In this document: positions 1 through 8,551 of the stretch, piece after piece
Position numbering within the stretch: position 1 is the first letter of the stretch
Layout: every line of letters starts with the position of its first letter
Origin: Imperialibacter sp965651695
GTDB lineage: Bacteria; Bacteroidota; Bacteroidia; Cytophagales; Cyclobacteriaceae
Assembly (NCBI GenBank): GCA_965651695.1
Contig: CBFGTI010000001.1
Location: forward strand, 62,001 to 126,000
Direction: 5' to 3'
Length of the DNA: 64,000 nucleotides
The notes under the pieces: generated by a model
The model's input: only the letters and a program-made list of their open reading frames with translations
Database searches by the model: none
What the model was told of the DNA's origin: nothing
Program-made: the position numbers and the translations under genes

Positions 1-862
1 GCTGAGCCATGCCTACACCAACGATTTCAAGGGCGAAGTGCACCTTTTAGACCATGTATGGCGGATTTTTCAATGGAATGGCGACGAGATCAGGAGCGAT
101 TTTGAGCTGGTAACCGCTAACAGGGAATCGGCCGGCATCGAAGACCCTTACACCAGGATCTACAACCTCGAAAATGTGTTTGTAGAAGAGGGTGCCTCCA
201 TAAAGGCGGCTATTATCAATGCCGAAAACGGCCCGGTTTACATTGGCAAAAATGCCCAGATAATGGAAGGAAGCATTATTCGCGGACCTTTTGCCATGGG
301 TGAGGGATCGATGCTAAGCATGGGAGCGAAAATAAGACCCGATACTACGCTGGGGCCATATTGCAGGGTAGGCGGCGAGGTTTCGAATGTGGTGTTTTTT
401 GGCAACAGCAACAAAAGCCACGACGGTTTCCTGGGAAATTCGGTTGTAGGCGAGTGGTGCAACCTGGGTGCCGACACCAACGCATCGAACCTGAAGAATA
501 CATACGCCAGCGTGAAAATCTGGAACTTCGCCAAAGAGGATTTTACGGATACCGGCCTTCAGTTTTGCGGATTGCTAATGGCCGACCACGCCAAATGCGG
601 CATCAACACCATGTTCAATACCGGCACAGTAGTGGGGGTAGCGGCAAACGTATTTGGTGAGGGCTTTCCCCCTGGTTTTGTGCCGTCGTTTGGCTGGGGT
701 GGCACCAGCGGGCTTACCACCTATAAACCCGACAAGGCACTGGAAACCATCGGGAAAGTTTTCTCCCGCCGCAACCGGACCCTCGACGCCACAGAAAAAG
801 AAATACTGATGGAAGTTTATGAAAGGTCTGCTAAATTCAGGGTTTGGGAGAAAGAAAAATGA
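1..862 (+). CDS. GlmU-like sugar nucleotidyltransferase family protein (5' partial)
   Basis: The reading frame is open from base 2, so the gene starts before the window and only its C-terminal part is seen. The visible part is rich in isoleucine- and glycine-containing hexapeptide-type repeats (for example VYIGKNAQIMEGSIIRG), which form a left-handed beta-helix as in the acyltransferase half of GlmU. Bacteroidota carry a paralogue annotated as putative sugar nucleotidyltransferase with this arrangement; its true substrate is not established. The stop overlaps the next start (ATGA at 859-862), so it is the first visible gene of a translationally coupled operon. An N-terminal nucleotidyltransferase domain is expected upstream but cannot be checked. 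Confidence 0.75.
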   Translation, partial: LSHAYTNDFKGEVHLLDHVWRIFQWNGDEIRSDFELVTANRESAGIEDPYTRIYNLENVFVEEGASIKAAIINAENGPVYIGKNAQIMEGSIIRGPFAMGEGSMLSMGAKIRPDTTLGPYCRVGGEVSNVVFFGNSNKSHDGFLGNSVVGEWCNLGADTNASNLKNTYASVKIWNFAKEDFTDTGLQFCGLLMADHAKCGINTMFNTGTVVGVAANVFGEGFPPGFVPSFGWGGTSGLTTYKPDKALETIGKVFSRRNRTLDATEKEILMEVYERSAKFRVWEKEK

Positions 863-2004
863 GATTTGCAGACATACCGGGCCTGATTGATGAAAAGTCG
901 AAGCTTTTAGCCTCCGCTCACAACAACCACATGGCCCATGCGCAGCTTTTTTATGGCCCTGAGGGAAGTGGGAATTTGGCGCTGGCGCTAGCATTTATCA
1001 CATATATTAATTGCGACCAGCCTGGCGATACCGATTCGTGCGGCACTTGCCCCTCATGCAGCAAAATGAGCAAGCTGGTACACCCCGATGTAAGCTTCGC
1101 CTTCCCCATAGCCGATATCCCCGGCAAAGATTTCAAAGAGATTATCTGCAAAAACTATCTGCAGTGGTGGCGGCCATTTGCGTCTGCCACGCCTTATGGC
1201 AACCTCTCCGACTGGAACAAATTTTTTGGTGCTGAAAGCAAGCTCTCGCAAATCTACCGCGAGGAGAGCCGGCAAATCATAAGTGCACTGTCGTTAAAGG
1301 CTTTTGAAGGAAAATACAAATTTATGCTGATATGGCTCCCGGAAAAAATGAACGTTTCGGCTGCCAATGCTTTGCTCAAGATAGTAGAGGAACCGCCCGA
1401 AAACACCTTTTTCTTTTTTGTTTCCAACGACTACGAGGCCATCATTAACACCATTATCAGCCGCACACAGCTGATCAGCATTCGTGCATTTACCGACGAG
1501 GAAATTGCCACGCACCTTACACGTGCAATGGGCGTAGAGGAGAGCAGAAGCAAAAACGTGGCCCGGCTGGCAGCAGGCAACATGGGATTGGCGCTAAAGC
1601 TGCTCGACGAGGTGCAGGACGAAACGGTAACCATTTTCCGCGAGTGGATGAGAACCTGCTGGTCGTACGATTTCAACGAAATGGCGGCCCTGATGGACAA
1701 ATTCAACAGCATGACCAAAATGACACAGCGGGCACTGATGGAATACGGGTTGAGCGTGCTCCGCGAGTCGTTGATATTAAATGCCATGGAAACCACGCTG
1801 TCGAGGCTGACCGCAGAAGAAGAAAATTTTGTGACCAAATTTGCGAAGACTATCTCTACTGACACTATTGAAAGGATGAGCAAATATTTCAACGACGCTA
1901 TTTACCACCTGGAGCGTAACGCGAACCCGCGCATATTGTTTATGGATCTGTCGCTGCAGCTTGCCGGGCTGCTTAGGGCAGGGTTACCGCAGGCAGCACG
2001 ATGA
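859..2004 (+). CDS. holB: DNA polymerase III subunit delta prime
   Basis: Clamp-loader subunit of 381 residues. The ATG at 859 overlaps the upstream stop; an in-frame TTG at 844 is a less likely start. The AAA+ core begins near residue 28, and the Walker A region reads GPEGSGN, with asparagine where the catalytic lysine would be. That fits delta prime, which need not hydrolyse ATP. A zinc-module cysteine set follows at C52, C61, C64 and C67. A downstream NALLKIVEEPPENT stretch and an SRT sensor-like motif are typical of the family. The protein would act in the cytoplasm in the clamp-loader complex. It sits in a coupled operon with unrelated functions. Confidence 0.9.
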   Translation: MRFADIPGLIDEKSKLLASAHNNHMAHAQLFYGPEGSGNLALALAFITYINCDQPGDTDSCGTCPSCSKMSKLVHPDVSFAFPIADIPGKDFKEIICKNYLQWWRPFASATPYGNLSDWNKFFGAESKLSQIYREESRQIISALSLKAFEGKYKFMLIWLPEKMNVSAANALLKIVEEPPENTFFFFVSNDYEAIINTIISRTQLISIRAFTDEEIATHLTRAMGVEESRSKNVARLAAGNMGLALKLLDEVQDETVTIFREWMRTCWSYDFNEMAALMDKFNSMTKMTQRALMEYGLSVLRESLILNAMETTLSRLTAEEENFVTKFAKTISTDTIERMSKYFNDAIYHLERNANPRILFMDLSLQLAGLLRAGLPQAAR

Positions 2005-2468
2005 AGCCACGCAAAGCCCAGCTGATAGGTAGAAATGATGTGATAGACCTGCCTTTGCTCGACCTGTACGATATACGGGCAAAAGTGGACACCGGCGCCT
2101 ACACCTCTGCCCTTCATGTGTCGCGCATCAAGGTGTATGAGAAGCTGGGTGTGCCTTATGTGAGCTTTACCATTACCGGGTCAACCATTGGCAAGAAAGG
2201 CCTGGTGAAGTTTGAGACTCCTGATTTTACGCAGAGAAAAATTAAAAGCTCGACGGGACACATTGAAAACAGGGTAGTTATAAAAACCCAGCTGGTGGTG
2301 TTTGGAAAAAAATATCGGACAGAATTTTCCTTAACCGATCGCTCGGGCATGAAATTCCCGGTACTTTTGGGGCGGAAGTTTTTGAAGAAGGGTTTTATTG
2401 TGGATGTTTCGTTGGAAGATTTGTCGCACAGGCAAAAAATGGCCAATGCTTCTAAACAGTCGCTTTAA
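2001..2468 (+). CDS. RimK-associated zinc protease family protein (COG4067, retropepsin-like)
   Basis: A protein of 155 residues that starts inside the holB stop (ATGA at 2001-2004). It has the family pattern of COG4067/PF05618: an early KVDTGAYTSALH motif near residues 31-42 and a late GRKFL motif near residue 125. The DTGA motif is the signature of retropepsin-fold aspartic peptidases, and the family is known to share that fold although it is annotated as an ATP-dependent zinc protease. In many genomes it lies beside rimK-type ATP-grasp genes; none is visible here. No signal peptide is present, so it is probably cytoplasmic. The true activity is unproven. Confidence 0.75.
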   Translation: MKPRKAQLIGRNDVIDLPLLDLYDIRAKVDTGAYTSALHVSRIKVYEKLGVPYVSFTITGSTIGKKGLVKFETPDFTQRKIKSSTGHIENRVVIKTQLVVFGKKYRTEFSLTDRSGMKFPVLLGRKFLKKGFIVDVSLEDLSHRQKMANASKQSL

Positions 2469-3410
2469 ATGATAAGAGAAACGATAAAAATTGGTACCAG
2501 GGGCAGCAAGCTGGCGCTTTGGCAGGCACAGTACGTAGCCGGGCTTATGCAAAAGAACGGGCTGCAAACGGAGCTGGTGATAATTGAAACCAAAGGCGAT
2601 AAAATGTTGAATGTGCCGATTGCGAAAATTGGCAGCAAAGGCGTTTTTACCGAAGAACTTGAAGAGCAACTTGCTGCCGGCCACATTCACCTGGCTGTGC
2701 ATAGTGCTAAGGACATGCAGTCGAAGCTACCGTCTGGTTTTGAAATAATAGCTTTTACTGAGCGTGAAAGAGTGAATGACGTGCTTGTGTCTTCCAAAAA
2801 GCAGCTGAGACTGGCCGACCGCTCCAGGCCATTGGTGATAGGCACCTCCTCTACCCGGCGCATAGCTACACTGAAACACTACTTCCCCCACGTAAAAACT
2901 GCTGAAGTGCGGGGAAACCTCCAAACCCGGTTTCGCAAAATGGAGGAGGGGCAATGCGACGCCCTACTGCTGGCCTATGCCGGGGTGCACAGAATGGGCC
3001 TGGAGCCGGCTATTTCGGAGGTACTGGATATCGACCTTTTTATCCCGGCCGTGGGGCAGGGTTCGGTGGCAGTGGAAGCAAGTACTTTGCTTGATCGTGA
3101 AATTAAAGCAGCCATTAGGTCGGCTGTAAACCATGCTGACACAGAGATACGGCTCACAGCCGAAAGAGCCTTTCTCGAAACACTTGAAGGAGGCTGCAGC
3201 ATTCCGGTATTTGCCCTGGCTTGCCTGCAAAACGACCGCCTGAAAATAAAAGGGGGCATTATAAGCCTCGATGGGAAAAAGCTCGTAAAGGTATCGTTAA
3301 CCGGTCACGCCTCCCAGCCTGCAGAATTGGGTAGGGCTCTTGCGGTACAGGTATTAAAAAAAGACGGCGATGCAATTTTGCGCGAAATAAAAGCACATAT
3401 AAAAAAATGA
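2469..3410 (+). CDS. hemC: Hydroxymethylbilane synthase (porphobilinogen deaminase)
   Basis: Joins four porphobilinogen molecules into hydroxymethylbilane in haem and tetrapyrrole synthesis. The protein has 313 residues, the usual length. It begins with the family motif IGTRGSKLALWQAQ, continues through HSAKDMQ and GTSSTRR, and carries the dipyrromethane-cofactor cysteine at about C243 in EGGCSIPV. The ATG directly follows the upstream TAA, and the stop overlaps the next gene (ATGA at 3407-3410), so it is co-translated with its neighbours. No other haem genes are visible in the window. Confidence 0.95.
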   Translation: MIRETIKIGTRGSKLALWQAQYVAGLMQKNGLQTELVIIETKGDKMLNVPIAKIGSKGVFTEELEEQLAAGHIHLAVHSAKDMQSKLPSGFEIIAFTERERVNDVLVSSKKQLRLADRSRPLVIGTSSTRRIATLKHYFPHVKTAEVRGNLQTRFRKMEEGQCDALLLAYAGVHRMGLEPAISEVLDIDLFIPAVGQGSVAVEASTLLDREIKAAIRSAVNHADTEIRLTAERAFLETLEGGCSIPVFALACLQNDRLKIKGGIISLDGKKLVKVSLTGHASQPAELGRALAVQVLKKDGDAILREIKAHIKK

Positions 3411-4267
3411 AACTACTCAAAAACCTGGCTATCGCACTCACCATTGTTGTGCTGGCGGCCTCTTGTAAGGGAAACAAGGATTACCTCGTTACCATACACA
3501 CATCGTATGGCGATATGAAAGCAGTGCTGTACGATGACACTCCCCTGCACAAAGAAAACTTTATTGAGCTAGCCAGGGAGGGGAAATACGACAGTACTGT
3601 ATTTCACCGCGTCATAAAAAATTTCATGATCCAGGGCGGAGATATATCAGCCGGGGAAGAAAATGGAAAGGCTTCGGAGGAGACGATTCCGGCTGAAATA
3701 CTGCCTGAATATTTTCACGTAAAAGGGGCGCTGGCCGCTGCCAGACAAGGCGACCAGGTAAATCCGGAGAAAAGATCGAGTGCCAGCCAGTTTTACATTG
3801 TACAGGGCAATGTGTACCAAACGGAGGATGCCGTACGGGTTGACCAGAATAAGCTGAACCAGGCAATCACGCAGCTTTTACAGGATTCGGCCTATACTGA
3901 ACTTAAGGACAAAATAACCCAGGCATACCTCGAGGGGCGACAAACCAACAGCTACGAGAAGTACGCTACTGAAATCCAAAACATGATTCCGCTGGTGAAG
4001 GAAAAAGTGACTGAAGATATTTACCAGGATAAGTCCTTTTCGCCGGAAAGACTTAAAGCATATACCACTTTGGGCGGTGTCCCTCATCTCGACGACGAAT
4101 ATACCGTGTTTGGCAGGGTGGTAGAAGGCCTGGAGGTGATAGATAAAATTGCTGCTGTGAGAACCAGGAGCGACCGGCCGGTTGAAAATGTATACATGAC
4201 CGTTGAAGTAGAAGAAGTGACCAAAAAGGAACTGACCGAGAAATACGGCGTCGAATACAAAGACTAG
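3407..4267 (+). CDS. Lipoprotein cyclophilin-type peptidylprolyl isomerase with a helical insert
   Basis: A protein of 286 residues. The N-terminus is a lipoprotein signal with lipobox LAASC, so the mature protein should be anchored in the envelope and face the periplasm. Cyclophilin motifs FHRVIKNFMIQGGD (near residues 66-80) and SSASQFYIVQG (near 124-134) carry catalytic-site residues (R, F, Q), and the fold closes with YTVFGRVVEGLEVIDKI. Between them, roughly residues 137-217, lies an insert of about 80 mainly helical, charged residues that single-domain cyclophilins lack. It would catalyse proline cis-trans isomerisation on exported proteins. It overlaps the hemC stop by four bases. Confidence 0.85.
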   Translation: MKLLKNLAIALTIVVLAASCKGNKDYLVTIHTSYGDMKAVLYDDTPLHKENFIELAREGKYDSTVFHRVIKNFMIQGGDISAGEENGKASEETIPAEILPEYFHVKGALAAARQGDQVNPEKRSSASQFYIVQGNVYQTEDAVRVDQNKLNQAITQLLQDSAYTELKDKITQAYLEGRQTNSYEKYATEIQNMIPLVKEKVTEDIYQDKSFSPERLKAYTTLGGVPHLDDEYTVFGRVVEGLEVIDKIAAVRTRSDRPVENVYMTVEVEEVTKKELTEKYGVEYKD

Positions 4268-4268
4268 C

Positions 4269-5162
4269 ATGCGTATACTCATTACCGGTGCCAATGGCCT
4301 GCTGGGGCAAAAACTTGCATCGCTTCTGCAGCAGCAGCCAGGGCAATTTGTGGCTACCGGACGTGGGCCATGCCGCATCCCGCTAGAGAACGTCCGCTAC
4401 CGGCAAATGGATATCACGCGGGCCGATGAGGTAATGCAGGTGATTGGCGAAGAAAGGGCGGCTGCTGTAATCCACACGGCAGCCATGACCAACGTAGATG
4501 AATGCGAGCAAAACAGGCAGGCGTGTTGGCTGCAAAATGTAACAGCCGTTGAAAATATTGTTGCGGCCTGCGCAAAATCCGGCTCATTTTTAGTGCACCT
4601 TTCCACCGACTTTATTTTTGATGGCGAAGCAGGCCCCTATTGCGAGGAAGACAAGCCCCGGCCGGTAAGCTACTATGGCGAGAGTAAGCTGGCAGCAGAA
4701 AACATAGTGATGCGCAGCAATATTGCCTGGGCTATAGTGCGTACAGTGCTTGTATATGGCATATCGCCGGGTATGAGCCGCAGCAACATTATACTTTGGG
4801 TAAAGAAAAACCTGGAGGAGGGTAAAAACATCAGGGTGGTAAACGACCAATGGCGCACCCCTACGCTGGCCGAGGACCTGGCTTTGGGCTGCTATCTGAT
4901 TGCGAAGAAGCGAGCAGAAGGGGTGTTTAACATTTCAGGCAAAAATCTGCTGACCCCTTATGATATGGCCATAGCCACTGCCAGCTACTTCGGTTTGGAT
5001 AAATCGCTGATCAGCAAAACAAATGCGGCGGAGTTCCGGGAGCCGGCAAAAAGGCCTCCCAAAACTGGGTTGGTGCTAGATAAAGCCCGGCGGGTTTTGG
5101 GGTATGAGCCCCGCAGCTTTGACGAAGGTATTGGCATTTTGGCGGCGCAGCTACGCCGGTAG
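4269..5162 (+). CDS. SDR-family dTDP-4-dehydrorhamnose reductase-like protein
   Basis: A protein of 297 residues with an extended short-chain dehydrogenase fold. The nucleotide-binding motif ITGANGLLG lies at residues 5-13, a HTAAMTNVDECE stretch typical of RmlD follows, and the catalytic tyrosine-lysine pair is in YYGESKLAAE near residues 135-144. RmlD homologues reduce dTDP-4-keto-rhamnose with NAD(P)H. No other dTDP-rhamnose genes are nearby, so the substrate is uncertain. It starts one base after the cyclophilin stop and is the last gene of the operon. It converges with arfB; no strong terminator is visible in the short gap. Confidence 0.8.
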   Translation: MRILITGANGLLGQKLASLLQQQPGQFVATGRGPCRIPLENVRYRQMDITRADEVMQVIGEERAAAVIHTAAMTNVDECEQNRQACWLQNVTAVENIVAACAKSGSFLVHLSTDFIFDGEAGPYCEEDKPRPVSYYGESKLAAENIVMRSNIAWAIVRTVLVYGISPGMSRSNIILWVKKNLEEGKNIRVVNDQWRTPTLAEDLALGCYLIAKKRAEGVFNISGKNLLTPYDMAIATASYFGLDKSLISKTNAAEFREPAKRPPKTGLVLDKARRVLGYEPRSFDEGIGILAAQLRR

Positions 5163-5188
5163 ATACTAATGCCACACACAGGGGTGTT

Positions 5189-5605
5189 TTACAGCGGCCG
5201 TTGCCGCCACTTTTTCTTTTCTGAGATCTGCTTCTTTTTCTTAATCCGCTCCTGAACCGCCGATTTAGATGGCTTAGTGGGCTTCCGCGCTTTCTTTCGC
5301 GCCAGGGCGCCTTGCAGCAACTTTTCCAGCTTCAGCAGCGCGGTTTCTTTATTTTGCAGTTGCGACCTCTTCTCCTGTGCACTAATGAGCAATACCCCTT
5401 CGGTTGTAAGCTTCGTGCGCAGCTTTTTCAGCAGCAGCTCTTTCTCTTCGGGGCTCAGCAGCGCCGAGTTGGGCACATCGAACCGCAGCGTCACCTTAGT
5501 GTTAACCTTGTTCACATTTTGGCCACCGGGGCCACCGCTGGTTGACGCGGTAAAGGTAAGCTCCTGAGCAAGGTCTTGTGCCGGTATGTATTGCCTGATG
5601 GACAT
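5189..5605 (-). CDS. arfB: Alternative ribosome-rescue factor / peptidyl-tRNA hydrolase
   Basis: A protein of 138 residues. It has the class-I release-factor catalytic loop SGGPGGQNVNKV with GGQ at residues 27-29 and a lysine/arginine-rich C-terminal tail that enters the mRNA channel of stalled ribosomes. It lacks the codon-recognition domains of RF1 and RF2, which identifies ArfB (YaeJ). The frame extends three codons further upstream to a TTG, but the ATG at 5605 gives the usual start. It would release nascent chains from ribosomes stalled without a stop codon. It probably forms its own short unit downstream of the WG-repeat gene on the same strand. Confidence 0.88.
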   Translation of the reverse strand: MSIRQYIPAQDLAQELTFTASTSGGPGGQNVNKVNTKVTLRFDVPNSALLSPEEKELLLKKLRTKLTTEGVLLISAQEKRSQLQNKETALLKLEKLLQGALARKKARKPTKPSKSAVQERIKKKKQISEKKKWRQRPL

Positions 5606-5645
5606 GGTATACAAGGTTTGTTAATATAACGCAGAATAGGCGCGG

Positions 5646-8285
5646 CTATTCGCAGAATATTTTGTCATACTCTTCGGCCCTGAACGCCTGCGACCGCAAA
5701 GGGTTGCCGGATGCGTCGGTATATACCACCACAAAAAACTCGGCTTCTGTTACATGTTTTTCCGCAAAGTACAAGGGCTGCTCGTCCGAGCCCAGGTTGA
5801 GCAGGTCGTTGTAAGTAGGTGCCAAAATCTGCCCGTGCACGTTGCTTATAATTCCATAGCCGTCGGCCGTGTAAACCTTCAGTATCTTCTCTGTTCTGTC
5901 GTCGCGAATAAACTGAAAATTTATGAATGGCTTGAAAAACGATTTTTTTCCATCAAAAGTTGTCAGGCTCCAAAGCTCACCTTTTTTTGCCATCACCAGT
6001 GTATCATTCCACGGCAGCACTTCGTCGTAGTTAAAAGGCAAGGCTGTCTTCCCGTCGTAGGTGATTAAACCCACCTTCGATTTAACGGTCGTTTTAAGGT
6101 AAGCATCGTTAAAATACCGGACCCTTGTGTCGTATTTAGGCGCTGCCAGCGTGCCCGACTGCAAATGCAGGCTACCAAACTTGCCGTCGTTCAGCACCGT
6201 TACCAGCCCTTCAGCATCGGCCTGCCCTATCCCGTCGTATTTTGGCGCCAGAATCTGCCGGCCTGTTGTATCCACAATCCCGCTTTTTCCTTTTACTTCA
6301 GCCACCACACAGGCAGGGGAAAGATAGCGGAGATTACCGGTTTTCTGCTCAAAAAGTAGCCGTCCATTCATGCTGAACACCCGCTTGCTTTTTGATGTTT
6401 CCAGCACCAGCAAGTGCTCCTCACTTTTATAATCTTCTTTGCTGTATCCCTCTTCCAGCACGTAAACTTTGTCGCCTTTCGTGAATTCAACGGTAGCGCC
6501 GTTAGCAAAATGAAGGGTGCCCTTTAGCCCCTGGAAGCTGAGGGCTACATCTTCGGTTACAAGTTTGGCCGAGTCGAGATTGAACAGCAAGGTGCTGGCG
6601 CTTTCGTTATTCACCAGCGCCCAGGCTGTGTCGCTTTTTAATGCCAGCCATTTTCCGTTGTACTCCACCTCCGGGAAAAGCCGGTTAGTAAACTTTCCGG
6701 TTTCAGAATAAAATATCTGATACCCGAAAGGCTGCTTTACGAGCCAGTTGCGCCCCATCGGGTAAATATTTTGCACACCTCTGGGTATTACCACCTCATG
6801 GTTGTTGTTTATTAAGGTTTCGCTATCGCCATCGTAGCCCAGCATGTAACCCCCTGGCAGCCGCTCCAGCTCTTCGTAGTCATACGAAAGTTCCAAAGGC
6901 TGCTGATTGGCTATAGCTGCGATCGCTTCGAGCTGAGTGTAGGCAATCCGTTCTCCTTTAACAAACACCCAAAACGACCCCTCCACGGCAATGTCGTCGA
7001 ACTGGGGTGATAGCAGCACCCGGCCGCTGAAGGTTGCTAAGCCGGCTTTGCCGTTCTGCACGATGAGGAGCAGCCTGTTGCCCAAAATTTTTACGTCGTC
7101 GTACTGCCTGCTTAGGATCTGGTGCCCCGACTTGTGCCACACACCGGCTTTTTCCTCCTGCCCCGCTTTAATCATCCCCAAGCCGAGCGTTTCAGCAAAA
7201 TCGAACGACCCGGAAGCGATAACTGCTCCCGTGCGGTTGATGAGCTGGCGCTGACTATCTTTTTTTACAAGTAAAAAATGATCGGTAATGTAGCCGCACA
7301 GGTAGTCTTCCGGCACTTCGCTATACACAGTGGGCAGAAACTCGGTACCGTCGGGCCTTATAAAGCCGTACCTGCCGTTTTCGTACACCGGCACCAGGTA
7401 AACAGCCTCGGCCGCACGCAGCAGGTCGAGCGAGTCCTGCACGGCACGGCTTTGGGTATAGCGGCTGTAAAATTGAAAACCGTATGCTTCCTGGTCGATC
7501 GAGTAAAGCAGATCGAACGCCTTTTTCCTAAAGCTGCTGTTGGGGTAAGCCTCTATAAATTCGAGGTACGCCTCCGGGTGGTTGGCCGCCGTCATGATTT
7601 CGAAGATCTGCTCTTCAGCCTCTTTCCGGTAAGGTGTTGTGGGAAATTTAACCAAAAACTCTTTGAAGCTGCTCAGTCGCTGGTCGCTGGTAAGGTCTTT
7701 AAAAATAAGCGTTTTGTATCGTTCTTCAGCTTCCGCTACCTGGTGTGCGTCGGGGTATTTTTGATAAAACGCCTGGTAGGCCTGCCAGGTATTGTCGGTG
7801 CCGGCCAATTCAAATGCCACACTATCCCTTAGCCGTATTGCCACCGGCACCATGGCTGCATCAGCAAACTGCTCCAGAAAGGCCTCGTAGGCCGCCACGT
7901 CTCCCGCCTGTTGCGCCCGGTTAAAGCCAAGGCTGTCAATTTTCTCCTTCTGAGCAGTAAATAACGCTGGGTAGAAGCCCTGTTTGGTTTTTTTCTCCTG
8001 CTCTTTAGCGGGCAGCAGCTCCCAATCTCTCTGCGCCTCCAAAATGAATAACTGCGCACTGTCGAGGCTGTACCCGGGGAAGGTATCGACCGTGTAAATG
8101 AGGGAATAAAGGTAATTCGCGGCTGGATTTACCTCCTCTTTTTCGAGAGATTGCAGCACAAGCGCTTCCGCTTTGGCAATGTCGCCTTTAAGCAGTGCTT
8201 TCCGGGCAGAAGTATTTTTATCGGCAAATGAATGAAAGCTGGCAAAAACGAAAGCAAGAACAATAAAAATCTTCGTGAACCTCAT
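5646..8285 (-). CDS. Exported WG-repeat protein with N-terminal helical repeats
   Basis: About 879 residues. The ATG at 8285 gives a clean signal peptide (MRFTKIFIVLAFVFASFHSF); an in-frame GTG lies 12 codons upstream. Residues of roughly 20-280 form TPR-like helical hairpins (motifs such as YEAFLEQF and FKEFLVKFP). From about residue 300 onward come repeated units of the type YGFIRPDGTEFLPTVYSE and KYDGIG, which match WG/beta-propeller repeats (KG(K)WGxI...G...P..YD). WG-repeat proteins are common in Bacteroidota and are usually exported, but their ligands are mostly unknown. It may share a transcript with arfB, 40 bases downstream. Confidence 0.75.
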   Translation of the reverse strand: MRFTKIFIVLAFVFASFHSFADKNTSARKALLKGDIAKAEALVLQSLEKEEVNPAANYLYSLIYTVDTFPGYSLDSAQLFILEAQRDWELLPAKEQEKKTKQGFYPALFTAQKEKIDSLGFNRAQQAGDVAAYEAFLEQFADAAMVPVAIRLRDSVAFELAGTDNTWQAYQAFYQKYPDAHQVAEAEERYKTLIFKDLTSDQRLSSFKEFLVKFPTTPYRKEAEEQIFEIMTAANHPEAYLEFIEAYPNSSFRKKAFDLLYSIDQEAYGFQFYSRYTQSRAVQDSLDLLRAAEAVYLVPVYENGRYGFIRPDGTEFLPTVYSEVPEDYLCGYITDHFLLVKKDSQRQLINRTGAVIASGSFDFAETLGLGMIKAGQEEKAGVWHKSGHQILSRQYDDVKILGNRLLLIVQNGKAGLATFSGRVLLSPQFDDIAVEGSFWVFVKGERIAYTQLEAIAAIANQQPLELSYDYEELERLPGGYMLGYDGDSETLINNNHEVVIPRGVQNIYPMGRNWLVKQPFGYQIFYSETGKFTNRLFPEVEYNGKWLALKSDTAWALVNNESASTLLFNLDSAKLVTEDVALSFQGLKGTLHFANGATVEFTKGDKVYVLEEGYSKEDYKSEEHLLVLETSKSKRVFSMNGRLLFEQKTGNLRYLSPACVVAEVKGKSGIVDTTGRQILAPKYDGIGQADAEGLVTVLNDGKFGSLHLQSGTLAAPKYDTRVRYFNDAYLKTTVKSKVGLITYDGKTALPFNYDEVLPWNDTLVMAKKGELWSLTTFDGKKSFFKPFINFQFIRDDRTEKILKVYTADGYGIISNVHGQILAPTYNDLLNLGSDEQPLYFAEKHVTEAEFFVVVYTDASGNPLRSQAFRAEEYDKIFCE

Positions 8286-8368
8286 AAGAGCATTAAAGGA
8301 CCTGTGTTTTTTTAAATACACCCACCGTAAAGTGCAAAATTAATAAATTAAACCTGAGCGGGAGAGCT

Positions 8369-8391
8369 AAATTGCCTCTAACCGGCAATTT
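8369..8391. promoter_or_regulatory. 8-bp inverted repeat in a divergent intergenic region
   Basis: AAATTGCC at 8369-8376 and GGCAATTT at 8384-8391 form a perfect 8-bp inverted repeat with a 7-base spacer. It lies between the divergent WG-repeat gene and the AsmA-like gene, so it cannot serve as a terminator for either. An operator or chance are the remaining options. Confidence 0.3.
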
Positions 8392-8551
8392 CGAGCAACA
8401 ATTAAAAACAGTTGCTTCCGGTTCAGCGGTTTTCTATGTCTCTTTCAATCGCTAGGTTTGTTCCGGCAAAAGATACTTTAACGGGTTCGAAGTTATATAC
8501 GGGCAAAGGGTGTCTTTTTATAACATCAATGAAATGTTTCGTTGAACCACT

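Noticed and set aside
859..2004. Loss of the Walker A lysine in HolB as a novelty.
   Set aside because: Delta prime subunits are known not to need ATP hydrolysis and often have degenerate P-loops, so this is expected.
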